Assembly: GCA_021397845.1 (NCBI GenBank)
Contig: CM038052.1
Location: 140,063,854 to 140,127,853 of the forward strand
Length of the DNA: 64,000 bases
Source: Areca catechu
Taxonomy: Eukaryota; Streptophyta; Magnoliopsida; Arecales; Arecaceae
Reading direction: 5' to 3'
The translations under genes and the position numbers were made by a program. Below are positions 22,275-34,563 of this stretch, piece by piece; position 1 is the first letter of the stretch, and every line of letters begins with the position of its first letter. The notes under the pieces were generated by a model, which saw only the letters and a program-made list of their open reading frames with translations, had not been told where the DNA came from and made no database searches.

Positions 22275-23773
22275 CTAAATCCCATTTGGACTAGAGCCAA
22301 TTAAAATAGTATCGAATACCCATCTTCCACTTATGATCATCGAACTCTTTGATTCCAAGGGCTTTAGTAAATTGGTTGGCCAAGTTCTCATTTCCTTCGA
22401 TATTTAGAAGGTCAACATCACCTTGTTCCATTATCTCCTAGACAAGGTGATAGCGATGCTGGATGTACTTGGTCCATGTAATTTTTGTTCCTTCACTTAA
22501 GCTATGGCTCTAGTACTATCACAATATAGAACAACTAGACCCTAAATAGTGGTGCCACTTCAAGCTCATCGATAACCTTTAATAGCCAAACAACTTCAGT
22601 TGTAGCATTAAATGCTACAATGTACTCCATCTCGCATATAGAATCAACTAGTGTGCTGCTTGGAGCTTTTCCAGTAAATTGTTCCTCTGTTTTGGGTAAA
22701 AATATAACCTGATACACTCTTACTATCATCTCTGTCTGATCGAAAACTTGAGTTAGTATAGCTCACTAGTTTTAGGTCAGAATCTCTAAAATGAGCCACT
22801 AGTCCTTTATATTTCTCAAATACTTAAGAATGGTATTAATGACCTTCCAATGGTTCTCACCTATATTAGATTGGTATCTACTCACTACCCCTGGTGAGTC
22901 TACCAACTCTAGTCACATAAATGCCATATCATATATAATAGATTCCATTACCAAGGCATATGAAATCCTACTCATATGCTCTCTCTTGAGAAGTTGTTTA
23001 ACAATCCTTCTTAGAGAGATTAATTCCATGGCCTATCAAAAGATAGCCTTCCTTGGAATTTATCATGCTGAACTACTTTAGCATGGTTCCGATTACATAG
23101 ACTGGGTTGATCCTACAACCTTTTAGATCTATTTGCTATAGATCTTCATCCCTAGGATGTAGTATGCTTCTCTCAAGTCCTTGAAGAATTGAGAAGATAG
23201 CCATACCTTTATTCTTCGCAATGTAGGAATGTCATTCATGATTAAGAGAATGTTATTCTCGATTAAGAGAATGTCACCCATATAAAAAATACTACTACTG
23301 AACCATTAGCCCATTTGATATGCAAGGCTCTTCTCCATTCTTAATGAAGCCATACTTTCTAATTACCTTATCAAAATGCATATTCTAACTTCATTTCAAA
23401 ATTCATGGCTTCAAGTAATTTCTTAGAGTTAGAACTCTATGTTGCATCCGTGTAGGAGATCAGATCCTTAATGTTTTTATCGAGTTCAATACGATCATCA
23501 TCTTAGACCAAAAAACTGTAGTATCTGTCCAACTGACATGGTACTCTACTAGATATCCTTAAGGGTGCATCCATAATGAGCTTTGGGTTTGATCCAATTA
23601 AATCTGATTCTGTTGGTTCAGTCAGTGGTGTCAATTTTTCTACCTAACAAAAAACTTCTTCAAGATCAATTTTAGTGGCATTAGTTCTTTTCCTAAGGAA
23701 TTGCTTTTCTAAAAAGATTGCTCTATTTTTTATGAACACCTTTTGTTCATCAGTGTAGTAGAAGTAACACCCC
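22275..23773 (-). pseudogene. pol: Copia-2 RNase H and reverse transcriptase, decayed
   Basis: On the minus strand the sequence parallels Copia-3 38271-40100 but with many stops. Recognisable pieces include the RNase H stretch around 22535-22729 ('STLVDSICEMEYIVAFNATT'), the part corresponding to 'SRYQSD' near 22880, and the linker up to 'FYYTDEQKVF' near 23740. Several hundred bases of RT are shortened relative to Copia-3. The right end at 23773 is the SIRE1 insertion point. Confidence 0.8.
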
Positions 23774-23779
23774 TAGTTT

Positions 23780-25179
23780 TTGTTGCCCAAAAATGGAACC
23801 CAAGAGGGGGGTTGAATTGGATCTTTTGAAAAATTAAAACAAATATATGCTGGTCTTGAAGTGTTTGTGAAATAAAGTGATTTAGCTCTAAGAAGTATAT
23901 AGCGGATAATAACAAAATTAAATGCAAGTATTAAAGAGCAAGTAATAAAGAAAGCAATCATACACAAACACAAGGATTTATAGTGGTTCGGTGCACTCCA
24001 AGCACCTACATCCACTCCCTAAGCTTCCCCTTGGGTATTGCACTATAATCTCTTCAAGATTATAGCCGAGTTGTTTTCAAAGGCTCATATGTCAAAACCT
24101 AAGTTGATTTTATCACTTAGGTTCCCAAACAACCTTTACAACTTATTTTGTCTTTGTGATCACAAGTCAAATCCTAGTTGGTTTTATCCTTTTTCTCATC
24201 AACAACCTTTACAACCTAGTTTCAAAAACCTTGAAAGCTGGGTCAACAAAGCAAGAACAAAAATGTAATAAAAGGGCACAATAAAAGCTTCTAGAATGAG
24301 ATAAAATGAAGATCGTTGAAGCTCTCTTGATTGCTTGAGTTGACTTCTCCTTGGAATCTCTTAAATGCACAATTATGGACAGACAATTGAAACCTTAACA
24401 ACTCAAAAATGGAAGGCTTTTGCAAGGGAATCTCTTTAAACACACTCTTTTTATTTTTTCAAATGATTAGAGTTTGTCTCATATAAATTTACTCTTCCTT
24501 GTCTTCTTTATGAGATTTGGTGAGTGTTAAATACCTCAAATCCATTGAAAAGACCGTTGAAGACCGTTAGAATTCAAAAAGTAGCCATTTGGAAATGTTT
24601 GGAAGCAAGTATGAAATTCTGAAAAACTAGCAATTAGACCTTGGGTAAACCTCATGAGTCGATACTTGGTACATGAGTCGACCTCATGAGTTGACACTTG
24701 AAGCAGAATCCAGAAAACTTGAAGTTCTGTTCCATAATTTTTCTTAGGTGCTGAGTCGACCTCATGAGTTGACACTTGAAGTGGAGTCGACCACATGAGT
24801 TGATAGTTAAAGTGTGACACTGAAACTTTGTGTGCCAGTCTTCTAAATCTTTTGAATTTTCTTCATGAGTCAACCTTGTAAGTCCACACTTGGCGGGTGA
24901 GTCGACCTCTAGAGTCGACACTTGATCTTGTGCCATCTAAAAAAGCATGCCAAACTTGAATTCCTTAATGATCTGTCCATTAACCCATTTGGTGGTTCTT
25001 CATGAAGGCTAAAGAAGTTGTTTTGATAATGTTCCAAGGTGAGAATCTCAAACAAATGTAAGAATCTTTTTGCTCTCAAAATAGTACCTAAGGCCTGAAA
25101 TTTATACTCCAATTGAAATATCAGTCCAAACATATACTCAGTGTTTTGTTATTCATCAAAATTAAAGAGCCAAAGCCAA
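23780..25179 (-). repeat. SIRE1 3' LTR
   Basis: 1400 bases, partner of 33134-34557. 24640-24930 holds an array of GAGTCGAC / ACTTGA motifs, several mutated to GTTGAC or GTCAAC. On the right a purine-rich tract (minus strand aaaaatgaggaga) marks the usual start of plus-strand DNA synthesis. Confidence 0.92.
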
Positions 25180-25742
25180 GAATCTCCTCATTTTTGATGA
25201 TGACAAAACCTTGAGTATATAATCAAATAGACTTCAAAAATTGACTATAATGGTATCAAGAGTTTTTGAAAATGTATGAATTTATCAAAGTATCTTCATA
25301 TTTGACGACAATCAAGATTCATACACTTATTTTAGTTAAAATGAAATAGATTTTCAGTTCATAGAGCAATGCTTCATAAGAGTATCAAGGTAAGAAAATT
25401 CAAGATCTCCCCCTATCTTAAGTAATTTGAGAGAATATTATGTGCTTATATTACTTTCTTACTCCTCCTTTTTGTCATCATTAGGTAATAAAAGGGATTC
25501 CCCCTCCTGAATCAAAGCATACATCACAACTTTAAGGTGTTTAAAAGTACAAAGAAGGAAGTGAGCAAGGAAATAACAGATGCTTTCATAGAACAAACTG
25601 AACTTTCATATATCAATGTTTTAATACAATGTAAGCTGAAACATACAGAAATTGAAAAGATACATAATTGAAACATGCATAATCTAAAACATACATGGAT
25701 ATAATCTGAAACATAATCATACTAAAGAAAAAGATAAGCAAA
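25180..25742 (-). other. SIRE1 3' untranslated region
   Basis: Non-coding AT-rich stretch between the env-like gene and the 3' LTR. 'tttttgatgatgacaaaacc' next to the LTR and 'ttgtcatcattaggtaataa' further right recur in the same place in SIRE3 (60255-60800), so this is a conserved 3' UTR of the family. Polypurine tracts (pyrimidine-rich on the plus strand) are frequent. Confidence 0.7.
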
Positions 25743-27340
25743 CTAAGAGTATGTGAAGCTACTCTCCATCAGACGGAAGCCCAAAAAAGATAGGTTCCCT
25801 AATCCTAGTAGCAGAGAATCTATGAGTCTTATGGATAAGGCTTCTTGTCCTAAGAGAGGATCCTGATCTAGGTATGAATCTAATAATCCTTGATCTAGCA
25901 TGAGCAAAAGTCTTGGAAAGAGTCTGATAGGTCGAGGAAGCATCTGCCTGAACCTCAGTGGGAGTGTCTAAACCTTGATCAAGTATAGAAGGAGTGTGAG
26001 CCTCTCTACTAACAACCACGAAATCTCCATTATAACCACCACTATCAGACTCAATAACATTATCACTAATAGTAGTCTCATCATGTACATCAGTATGCCT
26101 AACATCATCTGCTTCTAGAGGATCAACTGTAGGAGGATCTATAGAAGTATTAGCTATGGGAGCAGGAGTATGATCAACTGGAAATACACTGCCATGACCA
26201 GGCTGATCACCATCATCATCTCCATCACCGCCATAATCACTATAACCAACAGACTCATCATAATTACAATCAGTAGGGGGAGGTGGAGGTGCAGATCTAT
26301 CAGCAGTGCAAGAAGGCATTAGTGATCTCAACAATCTCTATATCTGCACGAATCCAACCTCAGTCATTGCACGAAGTGAGCTGATATGTATGTTAGTGTA
26401 TGCACACGAACCTACAGCTCAATCCATACCTGTGATACCTCCTTACGAATGTTTGATATCTGATATAAAATCCTCTGCTCAAAATCTGAGGTAGTCCTGA
26501 CAGAGGGCTGTGGTGAAGAAGTAAGAATAGATGCAGCTAGTGGAGTGACTGGCTCAGGCTACTCGGTTGGACAGATGCAGGCTTGGGAGGTGTAATCTGC
26601 TAAGTAGGTCTAGAGGGTCCTACCTCGGCTACTCTAATCTCATCCTCCTCATCTAGCTCCTGGCCAGACTCTCTGCGCACCCTTCGACCACTCATCTGTT
26701 GGAACCCCATCCTGTGAAAAGTTTTATCTCCATATGTGTCAATATGAAGGATCTCTTTGGAGGGCTCCCCCTCCAATGAAATACCAAAATCTCTGAAAAG
26801 CTGAATCAGCGCCATGCCATAAGGTAAACATAATCTATGCTGGGTGGCTGCCTCTCCCATCTGGTGGATCATAATCATGGGTAAGTTGATGGGGGATTGC
26901 TATCTCAGTGCCACCATCAAAACCAACTCCGTCTCGATAATGAAATCAAATCACCTGGTCTTCAAAATCAGAATCCAAGCAATGATGTGATGAAGCACTC
27001 GTATATTGAGGGAAATTTGGTTTGCAGAAAACACTGAGATCCCCTCCACATTGTCCCACTCCAGGATACACCGAAAGGTTGCCTCTCGATTCCAAATAGT
27101 ATTTGCGACTCTGCCGTGGAGTGGGATTTGCCATACTCTGCTAATCACATCAGGGGTCACTTAGGTCTCAACTCTCCTGACAACAGCTGTCCAACGAAGG
27201 CCATCAGCGGCCATACTCCCATAAAACTCATGAATAAGCTAGGAAAAGTACCACTCTCGCATGGTGCAGAAATGAATAAGCCCAGCTGCCCTCAGCAAGT
27301 CTCCTATGATGAAGCTCTGTGAATCCCAAAACTGAACATC
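25743..27340 (-). pseudogene. SIRE1 env-like third ORF, frameshifted
   Basis: Minus-strand frames join as one gene: 'RVLHHIIAWILILKTR' (about 26951-27010), then 'MIMIHQMGEAATQHRLCLPY', 'ISLEGEPSKEILHIDTYGDK' (26600-26878), a Pro-rich and Asp/Gly-rich linker, and a Ser/Arg-rich tail ending 'FGLPSDGE' at 25759. This pattern is that of the env-like or 'plant transposon protein' ORF found after pol in SIRE/Maximus elements. No signal peptide or clear membrane segment survives, and no envelope role is established for these proteins. At least two frameshifts. The N-terminus is not fixed. Confidence 0.65.
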
Positions 27341-28260
27341 CACACGCCTACCACAGGCAATAGTCTTCCCCACAACTCTAGCTACTCTAGGGGAAGATGG
27401 TGCAGGCTACTCCTAAGTGTCATGCTCTGCTTGCCCAGCTGGATCCAGATGGGTTTTAGTTCTTTGCTCTCTACTACTCTGACCCTACTCATACCTCCTT
27501 TTTCTATAACCCAATTGATTCCATGGACACATTTTACAGACTACACCAAGAAAAGGAACACAAAAAAGGAAAGAAGGCTAGGGAAAATAAGAGAGGGGAG
27601 AGCAATGGATCAAAAGAGAACCAAAGATGGTGAAATGGGCCAAAGAAGTGAGAGAGGGTTGGAATATGGGAGTAATCGAGAGAAAAATGAAGGAAGGAGG
27701 AGAGAAGAGAAATCGAGCAAGCCATGGCCCAATGCAATCCAAAAGAATGGGAATGGCTCGGATGAGGGAGAAAATCATGATGTAAACAAGGATTTCAGCC
27801 AAAAAGCTTAGTAACGAAGCAAGGTTCATACCAAATGCAAAGAAAAATAAAAGAAAATCAAGGAAATACGGTCCGATTAGAAAATTCCATGAAAAATAGA
27901 AGGGACAATACCTAAAATCCAAAGGCTTGAAGGGGAAATCCACTATGCTTGGAGGTTCAGATGGTTTTTGGGGACCGCAAAGCTCTAAGCAAAGGAAAAA
28001 AATTAGGTTAAAAAGGGTTTACGAAAGCCCTAAAAATTTCAATCCCGATATCATGAGTTGACACTTCAAACTGCTCAAGTGTCGACACTTCAGATGAGTC
28101 GACACTTGGCAAATTTCCAAGTATTGACACTTGATCTTGGCCAAGCAAAATAAATTTCAATAAAATCCAAAAAAATCCAAAAAAACTCTATGAGATATTC
28201 TAAGAGGTATTTGAAGGATTTGAGAGATTTTTGAAGAATTTTAATAAGAATTTGAAAGGT
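27341..28260 (-). other. SIRE1 spacer between RNase H and env-like gene
   Basis: Mostly non-coding. 27530-27760 is strongly purine-rich on the plus strand. 28055-28140 holds GTCGAC and TTGACACTT motifs like those of the LTRs, here inside the element. Overlapping open frames of about 120-130 codons on both strands (27422-27811 plus, 27578-27943 minus) follow from the base skew, and I do not call them genes. The env-like start could lie in here. Confidence 0.5.
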
Positions 28261-29738
28261 TTAGACAAAGGGATCAATGACACCAAGTTTCCTTCTGATC
28301 ATGCAAAATCTTTCTTCACTTAGAGATTTTGTAAAAATACCGACTAATTGATTTCCGGTACAAACAAAATCAAGCATTACATTACCATTTTGCACATGAT
28401 CTCTTATGAAATGATTTTTAATTTCAATATGTTTGCTTCTTGAATCTTGAACATGATTTTTAGTCAAGTTAATTACATTAGTATTATCACATCTTATTGG
28501 TGTCTTAGTTAGTTTGATGCAAAAATCTTCGAATTATTATTTGATCCATAAGATTTGAGCACAATAGCTTCCGACTGCTATATATTTTGCTTCTACTGTA
28601 GATAGAGCAACTAAATTCTATTTCTTTTTAAACCATAAAATCAAATTAACTCCTAGAAATTGACAAGTTCTACTAGTACTTTTTCTATCAAGTTTACAAC
28701 CAATAAAATCAGCATCAGAATATACAATCAATTCAATTGATGAATCTCTAGAGTACCAAAGTCCAATATCAATAAAGCCAGACAGATATCTAAGTAAGCA
28801 TTTAACAGCCAGTAAATGAGACTCTTTATGAGTAGATAGATATCTTCCACACATACACACATTGAACATTATATCTGGCCTACTAGCAGTCAAATAAAGC
28901 AATGATCCAATGATACCTCTAAATAATTTTTGATCTACTAGTTTACCAGATTCATCTTTATCTAATTTACAAGAAGAGTTCATAGGTGTACCTAATGATT
29001 TTGTGTTCTCCATCCCAAACATCTTTAATATTTATTTTATGTATTTGTTTTGGTTGATGAAGATCCCTTCTTTGGTTTGCTTAATCTGGAGTCCGAAGAA
29101 GAAATTTAGTTCTCCCATCATGCTCATCTTGAACTCATCCTGCATAAGCTTGGCAAACTCTTGACATAAGATTTCATCAATAGCACCAAAAATAATATCA
29201 TCTACATACTCTTGCACTACCAAGAGATCAATATTTTTCTTTTTTAAAACAATGTAGTGTCTACATTTCTTATAGAAAAAAAATTTTCAATCAAAAATCT
29301 ACTTAATCTATCATACCAAGCTTTTGGAGCTTGTTTTAAACCATACAAGGCTTTATGAAATCTTAAAACATGATTAGGAAATTCATGATTTTCAAAACCA
29401 AGGGTTTGTTCAAAATAAACTTCTTCTTCAATAAAATCATTCAAACAAGTATTTTTGACATCCATTTGAAATAGTTTGAAATTCATGAAACAAGCAAATA
29501 CTAATAATAGTCTAATTGCTTCGAGTCTAGCAACAGGAGCAAAGATTTTATCAAAGTCAATCTCTTCCTCCTGATTGTAGCCTTTGTCAACTAGCCTAGC
29601 TTTATTTCTAGTAACCAAAACATTTTCATCAAATTTATTTTTCAAAACCCATTTTGTTCCTATTATTGAAACATTTGATGGTCTTTCAACTAATGTCCAA
29701 ACTATATTTCTTTTAAATTGGTTTAGTTTATCTTGCAT
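28261..29738 (-). pseudogene. pol: SIRE1 reverse transcriptase and RNase H
   Basis: RT motifs on the minus strand: 'RNIVWTLVERPSNVSIIGTK', 'FQMDVKNTCLNDFIEEEVYF', 'KALYGLKQAPKAWYDRLSRF' and the catalytic YVDDIIFG near 29190. The thumb 'MSMMGELNFFFGLQIKQTKE' follows. RNase H shows 'YSDADFIGCKLDRKSTSRTC', 'EAKYIAVGSYCAQI', 'CDNTNVINLTKNHVQDSRSK' and 'HIEIKNHFIRDHV', ending at 28261. Stops and at least two shifts break it (near 29230, 29025 and 28500-28610). The VYF in place of VYM/VYV and the lost Ala in TAFLN are substitutions. Confidence 0.9.
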
Positions 29739-31082
29739 AGCATTTATCTAATTGTAATCACTTTCAGCTTTTTCAAATGACTTAGGTTCTATTTGTGAGA
29801 CAAAAGCTAAGTAATCACAAATATTTCTTAAAGATGAACTTGTACTTACCCCTTTTGATGGATTACTAATTTTAAGTTTTTTGGGATATCCATGAGCATA
29901 CAGATCCTTTAGGTAGTGGATTTGGTTTAGATGAAGCTCTTACTTATTCTCCTTCATTATCTTGATTATCATCTTGCTCCTTGGAAGGTTCTTCATTAAT
30001 TATCATTCTTTCAAACTTTTGAGTACATGTAACATCATCAACAGTATCTTCTTTTCTAAAAGATTTATCATTTATCTCATCAAACACTACATGTATAGAT
30101 TCTTCAACTAGAAGAGTTCTTCTGTTAAAGACCCTATATGCTTTGCTAGAAGTAGAGTATCCTAAAAAGATACCCTCATCTGACTTGGCATCAAATTTGC
30201 TGAGGTTATATTTACCATTATTTAGAATGAAACAACAGCATCCAAAAACATGAAAATATTTAATGGTAGGATTTCTATTTTTCCAAAGTTCTTATGGTGT
30301 TTTCTTCAAAATAGGTCAAATTAAAATATGATTCAAAAGATAACGTGCAATATTTTTGGCTTCTATCCAAAATTATCTAGGTAAATCATTTTCACAAAGC
30401 ATTGTGCATGCTATTTTTTCAAGAGTTCTTTTTTTTTTTTCTACCATCCCATTTTGTTGAGGTGTCCTTTGTATAGAAAAATTATGATCTATACCATTTT
30501 CATTGAAAAATTTTTCAAAATCATGATTTTCAAATTCAGTACCATGATCGCTTCTTAAAGAGATAATTACAACACCTTTTTATTTAAAATCTTTTTAAGA
30601 AATTTAATGAATGCTGAAAAAGTTTCATCTTTGTGTGCCAAAAATATTACATATGTGAAGCATGAATAGTCATCTACAATCACTAACCCATACTTGTTAC
30701 CTCCCAAACTAGTTATTCTAATTGGTCCAAAGAGGTCCATATGAATTAATTCTAAGGGTATAGTGGTAGATACTACTCCTTTAGTTTTGAAAGAAGATTT
30801 TATCTGTTTTTCAAGTTGACATGCACTATAAATCTTATTTTTTTCAAAAGTGAGTTTTAGCAAATCATTTTCAAGATTTTTTCTATTTAATTTTGAAATC
30901 AAATGCAAACTTGAATGTCCTAGCCTACGATGCCAAAGCCAACTAGCTTCATTTGTCTTGGCTTCTTTTGCTACTAGGCATTGGCCATTTTCCATAAGTA
31001 GATCATCAAGATCAACCATGTAAATGTTCCCATGCCTATGATAAATGAACTTTATGCCATGGTCATCTTGACTAGATACCAT
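29739..31082 (-). pseudogene. pol: SIRE1 gag-pre-integrase and integrase
   Basis: 'ASWLWHRRLGHSSLHLISKL' is the pre-integrase zinc-type motif. Integrase begins 'LELIHMDLFGPIRITSLGGN' and 'VIVDDYSCFTYVIFL'. The second Asp region and the 'NGV-ER' region (about 30430-30560) are broken by stops and by runs of T on the minus strand. The C-terminal part (29900-30330) includes the 'KFDAKSDEGIFLGYS' region in fragments. Confidence 0.85.
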
Positions 31083-31560
31083 GCATAAAGAAGATTAAAA
31101 AAATACTTTAAATCCTTTGTCACAAAATTGACTTATGCTAAATAAATTATGCTTTAAACCATCAACCAACAAAACATTATCAACAAAGGAAGTAGGGGTG
31201 ATATGGACTTTACCGATACCAACAATTTTGCCCATTCCATTATCACCAAAATTTACATTTCCAACATCATAGCTTCAAGAGATGAGAACTGTTTTACTTC
31301 CCCAGTCATGTGCCTTGAGTAACCACTATCAAGATACCACATTCTTCTTTTATCCTTGGTTGCAAGACACACCTACAAAAAAAAGTCAAGTGGAAACTTT
31401 ACGCACCAAAGTCATCTTGGATCCTTTAAGGTTAGTTGAAATGGATCCTTTTGGATCCAACATCATTTTAACAGAATTTAATTTCTTTTTATAGCACATA
31501 TATAATTTATTCCCTACTTTACTACATGCATGACAAGTAAAATTAGATGAAGCAGGTATA
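31083..31560 (-). pseudogene. pol: SIRE1 protease and second zinc knuckle
   Basis: Minus strand near 31340-31280 reads 'MWYLDSGYSRHMTGE', the copia protease active-site motif (DSG). Upstream, near 31500-31545, is 'TCHACSKVGNKLYMC', a zinc knuckle whose His is Asn; SIRE2 keeps it as CFSCKKFGHKAYQC. The frame has stops. Its role would be to process gag-pol. Confidence 0.8.
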
Positions 31561-33076
31561 AAGAAATTTTTAAAATACTTTTACTATTTTTATGGTTTGA
31601 AACCTAATCTAGCTTTGTTAAAAATAGCTCTTTGGTTGTTTAAAAGCATGTTATATTTTTCAAAACTATAAGTAAACTTTTTAACAAAAGGTTTTAGTTT
31701 TTCAAGTTCTTCATTGTATTTCTTATTTTCTTGCAAAAACTCTTTGTTCTCTTTAACAATCTTTTCAAAAGATTTTTTTTTTTCAAGTCATTCTTTTCCT
31801 TTTCCAAAGAAGTAATTTTAATCGTCAACTATTTATTTTCTTTAACCAAAAAATCATTTTCTATCAAAAATTTATCATTTGTTTTAATCAATTTCAAATT
31901 TTGCTTTCTTAGATCTTTGTTCTTTGTCTTAAGTTTTTGATATTCAACTACTAATTCATCTAAAACTTCATGCAATTCTTCAAAAGTAAATTCTTCTTCA
32001 AGTTCAAGGCTTACCTCCTCTTTTTTGTTGGCCATAAAGCAAAGATTGGTGACCTTTTGCAACTCTTTATCAAAACTTGAATCTTCACTCTTGCTCCATG
32101 TTGCTATCATGGCCTTTTTCCTAAGTTTCTTTCTGCTTTTCTTGAGCATGGGGCAATCCAACTTGAAGTGACCAGGTTTCCTACATTTGAAGCAAGTGGG
32201 TTGCTCCCTTTCCTTCTCCTTTTCTATTTCTTTGCTATAGTCTCCTTTTTTAGGCCTTTTCTTTTAGAAACCCTTTTTCTTCTTCATAAATCTATAAAAT
32301 TTTATGGTCATCAAGGCCATCTTATCTTCTTCATCCTCTTCTTCAAATTCATCACTCGATTCTTCTTTGGTGGAAGATTGGAAGGCAATAACTTTCTACA
32401 TTTTCTCATTGTCCACTGTCTTTTATTTCGAGGAGAGCTCATAGGTCATCAAAGAGCCCAAAAGCTGCTCAAAAGGAAGCGTATTGACATCTTTGGCTTC
32501 TTCTATGGCAATGACTTTAGCATCCCAAGAAGCCAGAAGGGACCTGAAAAGTTTATTAACAAGTTCACCATTAGAAATAACTTTACCTAAGCTTCTCATG
32601 CCATTCACAATGTTTGTAAATCTAGTATACATTTCACTTATAGATTTAATAAGTTCCATTTTAAACATTTCATAGATATGAATGAGCATATTCATTTTGG
32701 TGATCTTCACTTGATGTGTACCCTCATGGGTAACTTCAAGCATGTCCCATATTTCCTTGGCAGAGAGAAAATTTGAAATTCTATTAAATTCATAAGGATC
32801 AAGTGCACAAAATAATAAATTCATAGTCTTGGCATTAATTTCAGCTTGCTTGACATTATTCTCATCCCAATCTTCTTCAAGTTTAAGGTTGAGAATGCCA
32901 TTACCCAAGTGAGTGGGCTGATGAGACCCTTTAACTATAATTCTCTAGATATTGTAATCAATAGCTTGTAAGTAAATGCGCATGCATGTCTTCCAGTATG
33001 TGTAATTTGTGCCATTAAACAAGGGAGGACGGTTAGAGGCTTGTCCTACAACACGCATACCAATTAGAGATGCCAT
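31561..33076 (-). pseudogene. gag: SIRE1 gag with zinc knuckle and coiled coil
   Basis: The probable start is the ATG complementary to 33074-33076 ('MASLIGMRVVGQASNRPP', parallel to SIRE2 'MAAPLGSSVIMGQASNRQP'). 'LEEDWDENNVKQAEINAKTM', 'LEVTHEGTHQVKITKMNMLI' and 'MYTRFTNIVNGMRSLG' are the UBN2-type gag core (32423-32908). The zinc knuckle CFKCRKPGHFKLDC lies at about 32159-32203. A Lys/Glu/Leu-rich coiled-coil segment follows (31829-32100). Stops near 32945, 32420 and 32265 break it. Confidence 0.9.
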
Positions 33077-33122
33077 GACCTTCTACTCAAGATCATTGGA
33101 ACTACAAGCAAAAAATCGGTGA

Positions 33123-33132
33123 TCTGATACCA
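33123..33132 (-). other. SIRE1 primer binding site
   Basis: Plus strand tctgatacca, i.e. TGGTATCAGA on the minus strand, one base away from the 5' LTR edge at 33134. Complementary to initiator tRNA-Met. Confidence 0.9.
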
Positions 33133-33133
33133 C

Positions 33134-34557
33134 TTGTTGCCCAAAAATGGAGCCTTAGAGGGGGGTGAATTAGGTTTTTTGAAAAATTAAAACAATTATA
33201 TCCTGGTCTTGAAGTGTTTATGAAATAAAGTGATTTAGCTCTAAGAAGTATGCAGCAGATAATAGCAAATTAAATGCAAGTATTAAAAAGCAAGTAATAA
33301 AGAAGCAATCACACACAAACATATTGATTTATTGTGGTTTGGTGCACTCCAAGCACCTACATCCACTTCCCAAGCTTTCCCTTGGGTATTTCACAATAAT
33401 CTCTTCGAGATTACAGTGACTATTTTATAAAGTCTCACAAGTCAAAACCTAACTTGGTTTAGTCACTTAGACTCACCAACAACCTTTGTAACTTGTTTTG
33501 TCTTTGAGCTTATAAGTCAAATCCTAGTTGATTTTATCCTTTGGCTCACCAACAACCTTTACAACCTAGTTTCAAAAATCTTGAAAGCTAAGTCAACAAA
33601 GCAAGAAAAATAATGTAATAAAAGAAAATAATAAAAGCTCCTAGAATGAGCTGAAATGAAGATCGTTGAAGCTCTCTTGATTGCTTGAGTTGACTTCTCC
33701 TTGGAATCTCTTGAATGCACAATTATGGCTAGACACTTGAAAGCTTAACAATTATGACTTCTCCTTGGAAGGCTTTTGTAAGGGAATCTTGTTAAATACA
33801 CTCTTCTTGTCTTTTCAAATAATTGGAGTTTGTCTTATATGAATTTACTCTTCCTTGTCTTTTTTCTGAGGTTTGGTGAGTGTTAAATACATCAAATCGA
33901 CTAAAAAGACCGTAGAAGACTGTTAAATTCAAAAGGTAGCCGCTTGGAACCATTTGGAAGCAAGTCTGAAATTCTAAAAAGTTAGTCGTTAGACCTTGAG
34001 TCGACCTCATGAGTCGACACTTGGTACATGAGTCGACACTTGAAGCAGAATCCAGAAAACTTGAAGTTCTATTCCAAAATTTTTCTTAAGCGATGAGTCG
34101 ATCTCATGAGTCGACACTTGATGTGTGAGTCGACCTCATGAGTCAACACTTGAAGTGTGCCACTAAAACTTTGTATGCCGGTCTTCTAAAACTTTTGAAT
34201 TTTCATCATGAGTCAACCTTGTGAGTCGACACTTGCTGGTGAGTCAACCTCATGAGTTGACACTTGATCCTGTGCCATCCAAAAAAGCTTGCCAAACATG
34301 AAGTTTTTAATGATTTGTCCATTAACCCATTTTGTGGTTCTTCATGAAGGCCAATGAAGTTGTTTTGACAATGTTCCAAGGTGAGAATCTCAAACAAATG
34401 TGAGAAACTTTTTGCTCTTAAAATAGTAAACTCAATACCTTGTTATTTGAGAAAATGAAGTACCTAAGGCTTGAAATTTATACTCCAATTGAAACATTAG
34501 TCTAAACATATATACTCAGTATTTTGTTATTCATCAAAATTAAGGAGCCAATGCCAA
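33134..34557 (-). repeat. SIRE1 5' LTR
   Basis: 1424 bases, partner of 23780-25179 with scattered differences. It contains six exact GTCGAC sites between 33990 and 34265, in units such as gagtcgacctcatgagtcga followed by cacttg. The minus-strand LTR start TTGGCATTGGCTCC is next to 'attttgatgaataacaaaat', shared with the SIRE2 LTR. Confidence 0.92.
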
Positions 34558-34563
34558 TAGTTT

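Larger units (their letters stand above)
23780..34557 (-). mobile_element. SIRE1, SIRE/Maximus-type copia with env-like gene
   Basis: 10.8 kb, minus strand. LTRs are 23780-25179 and 33134-34557, with ends TTG...CAA. TAGTTT occurs on both flanks (23774-23779, 34558-34563), where the Copia-2 integrase frame (GYRKET) is split. Order from the 5' side: primer site, gag with coiled coil and two zinc knuckles, protease, integrase, RT-RNase H, then an additional env-like gene before the 3' LTR. That large third gene and the 10-11 kb size are typical of the SIRE/Maximus lineage. All genes carry stops or shifts. Confidence 0.9.

Noticed and set aside
27422..27943. Overlapping frames on both strands (plus 27422-27811, minus 27578-27943)
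   Set aside because: Strong purine/pyrimidine skew makes both strands open; the products are low-complexity Lys/Glu-rich or Phe/Leu-rich without a known domain.
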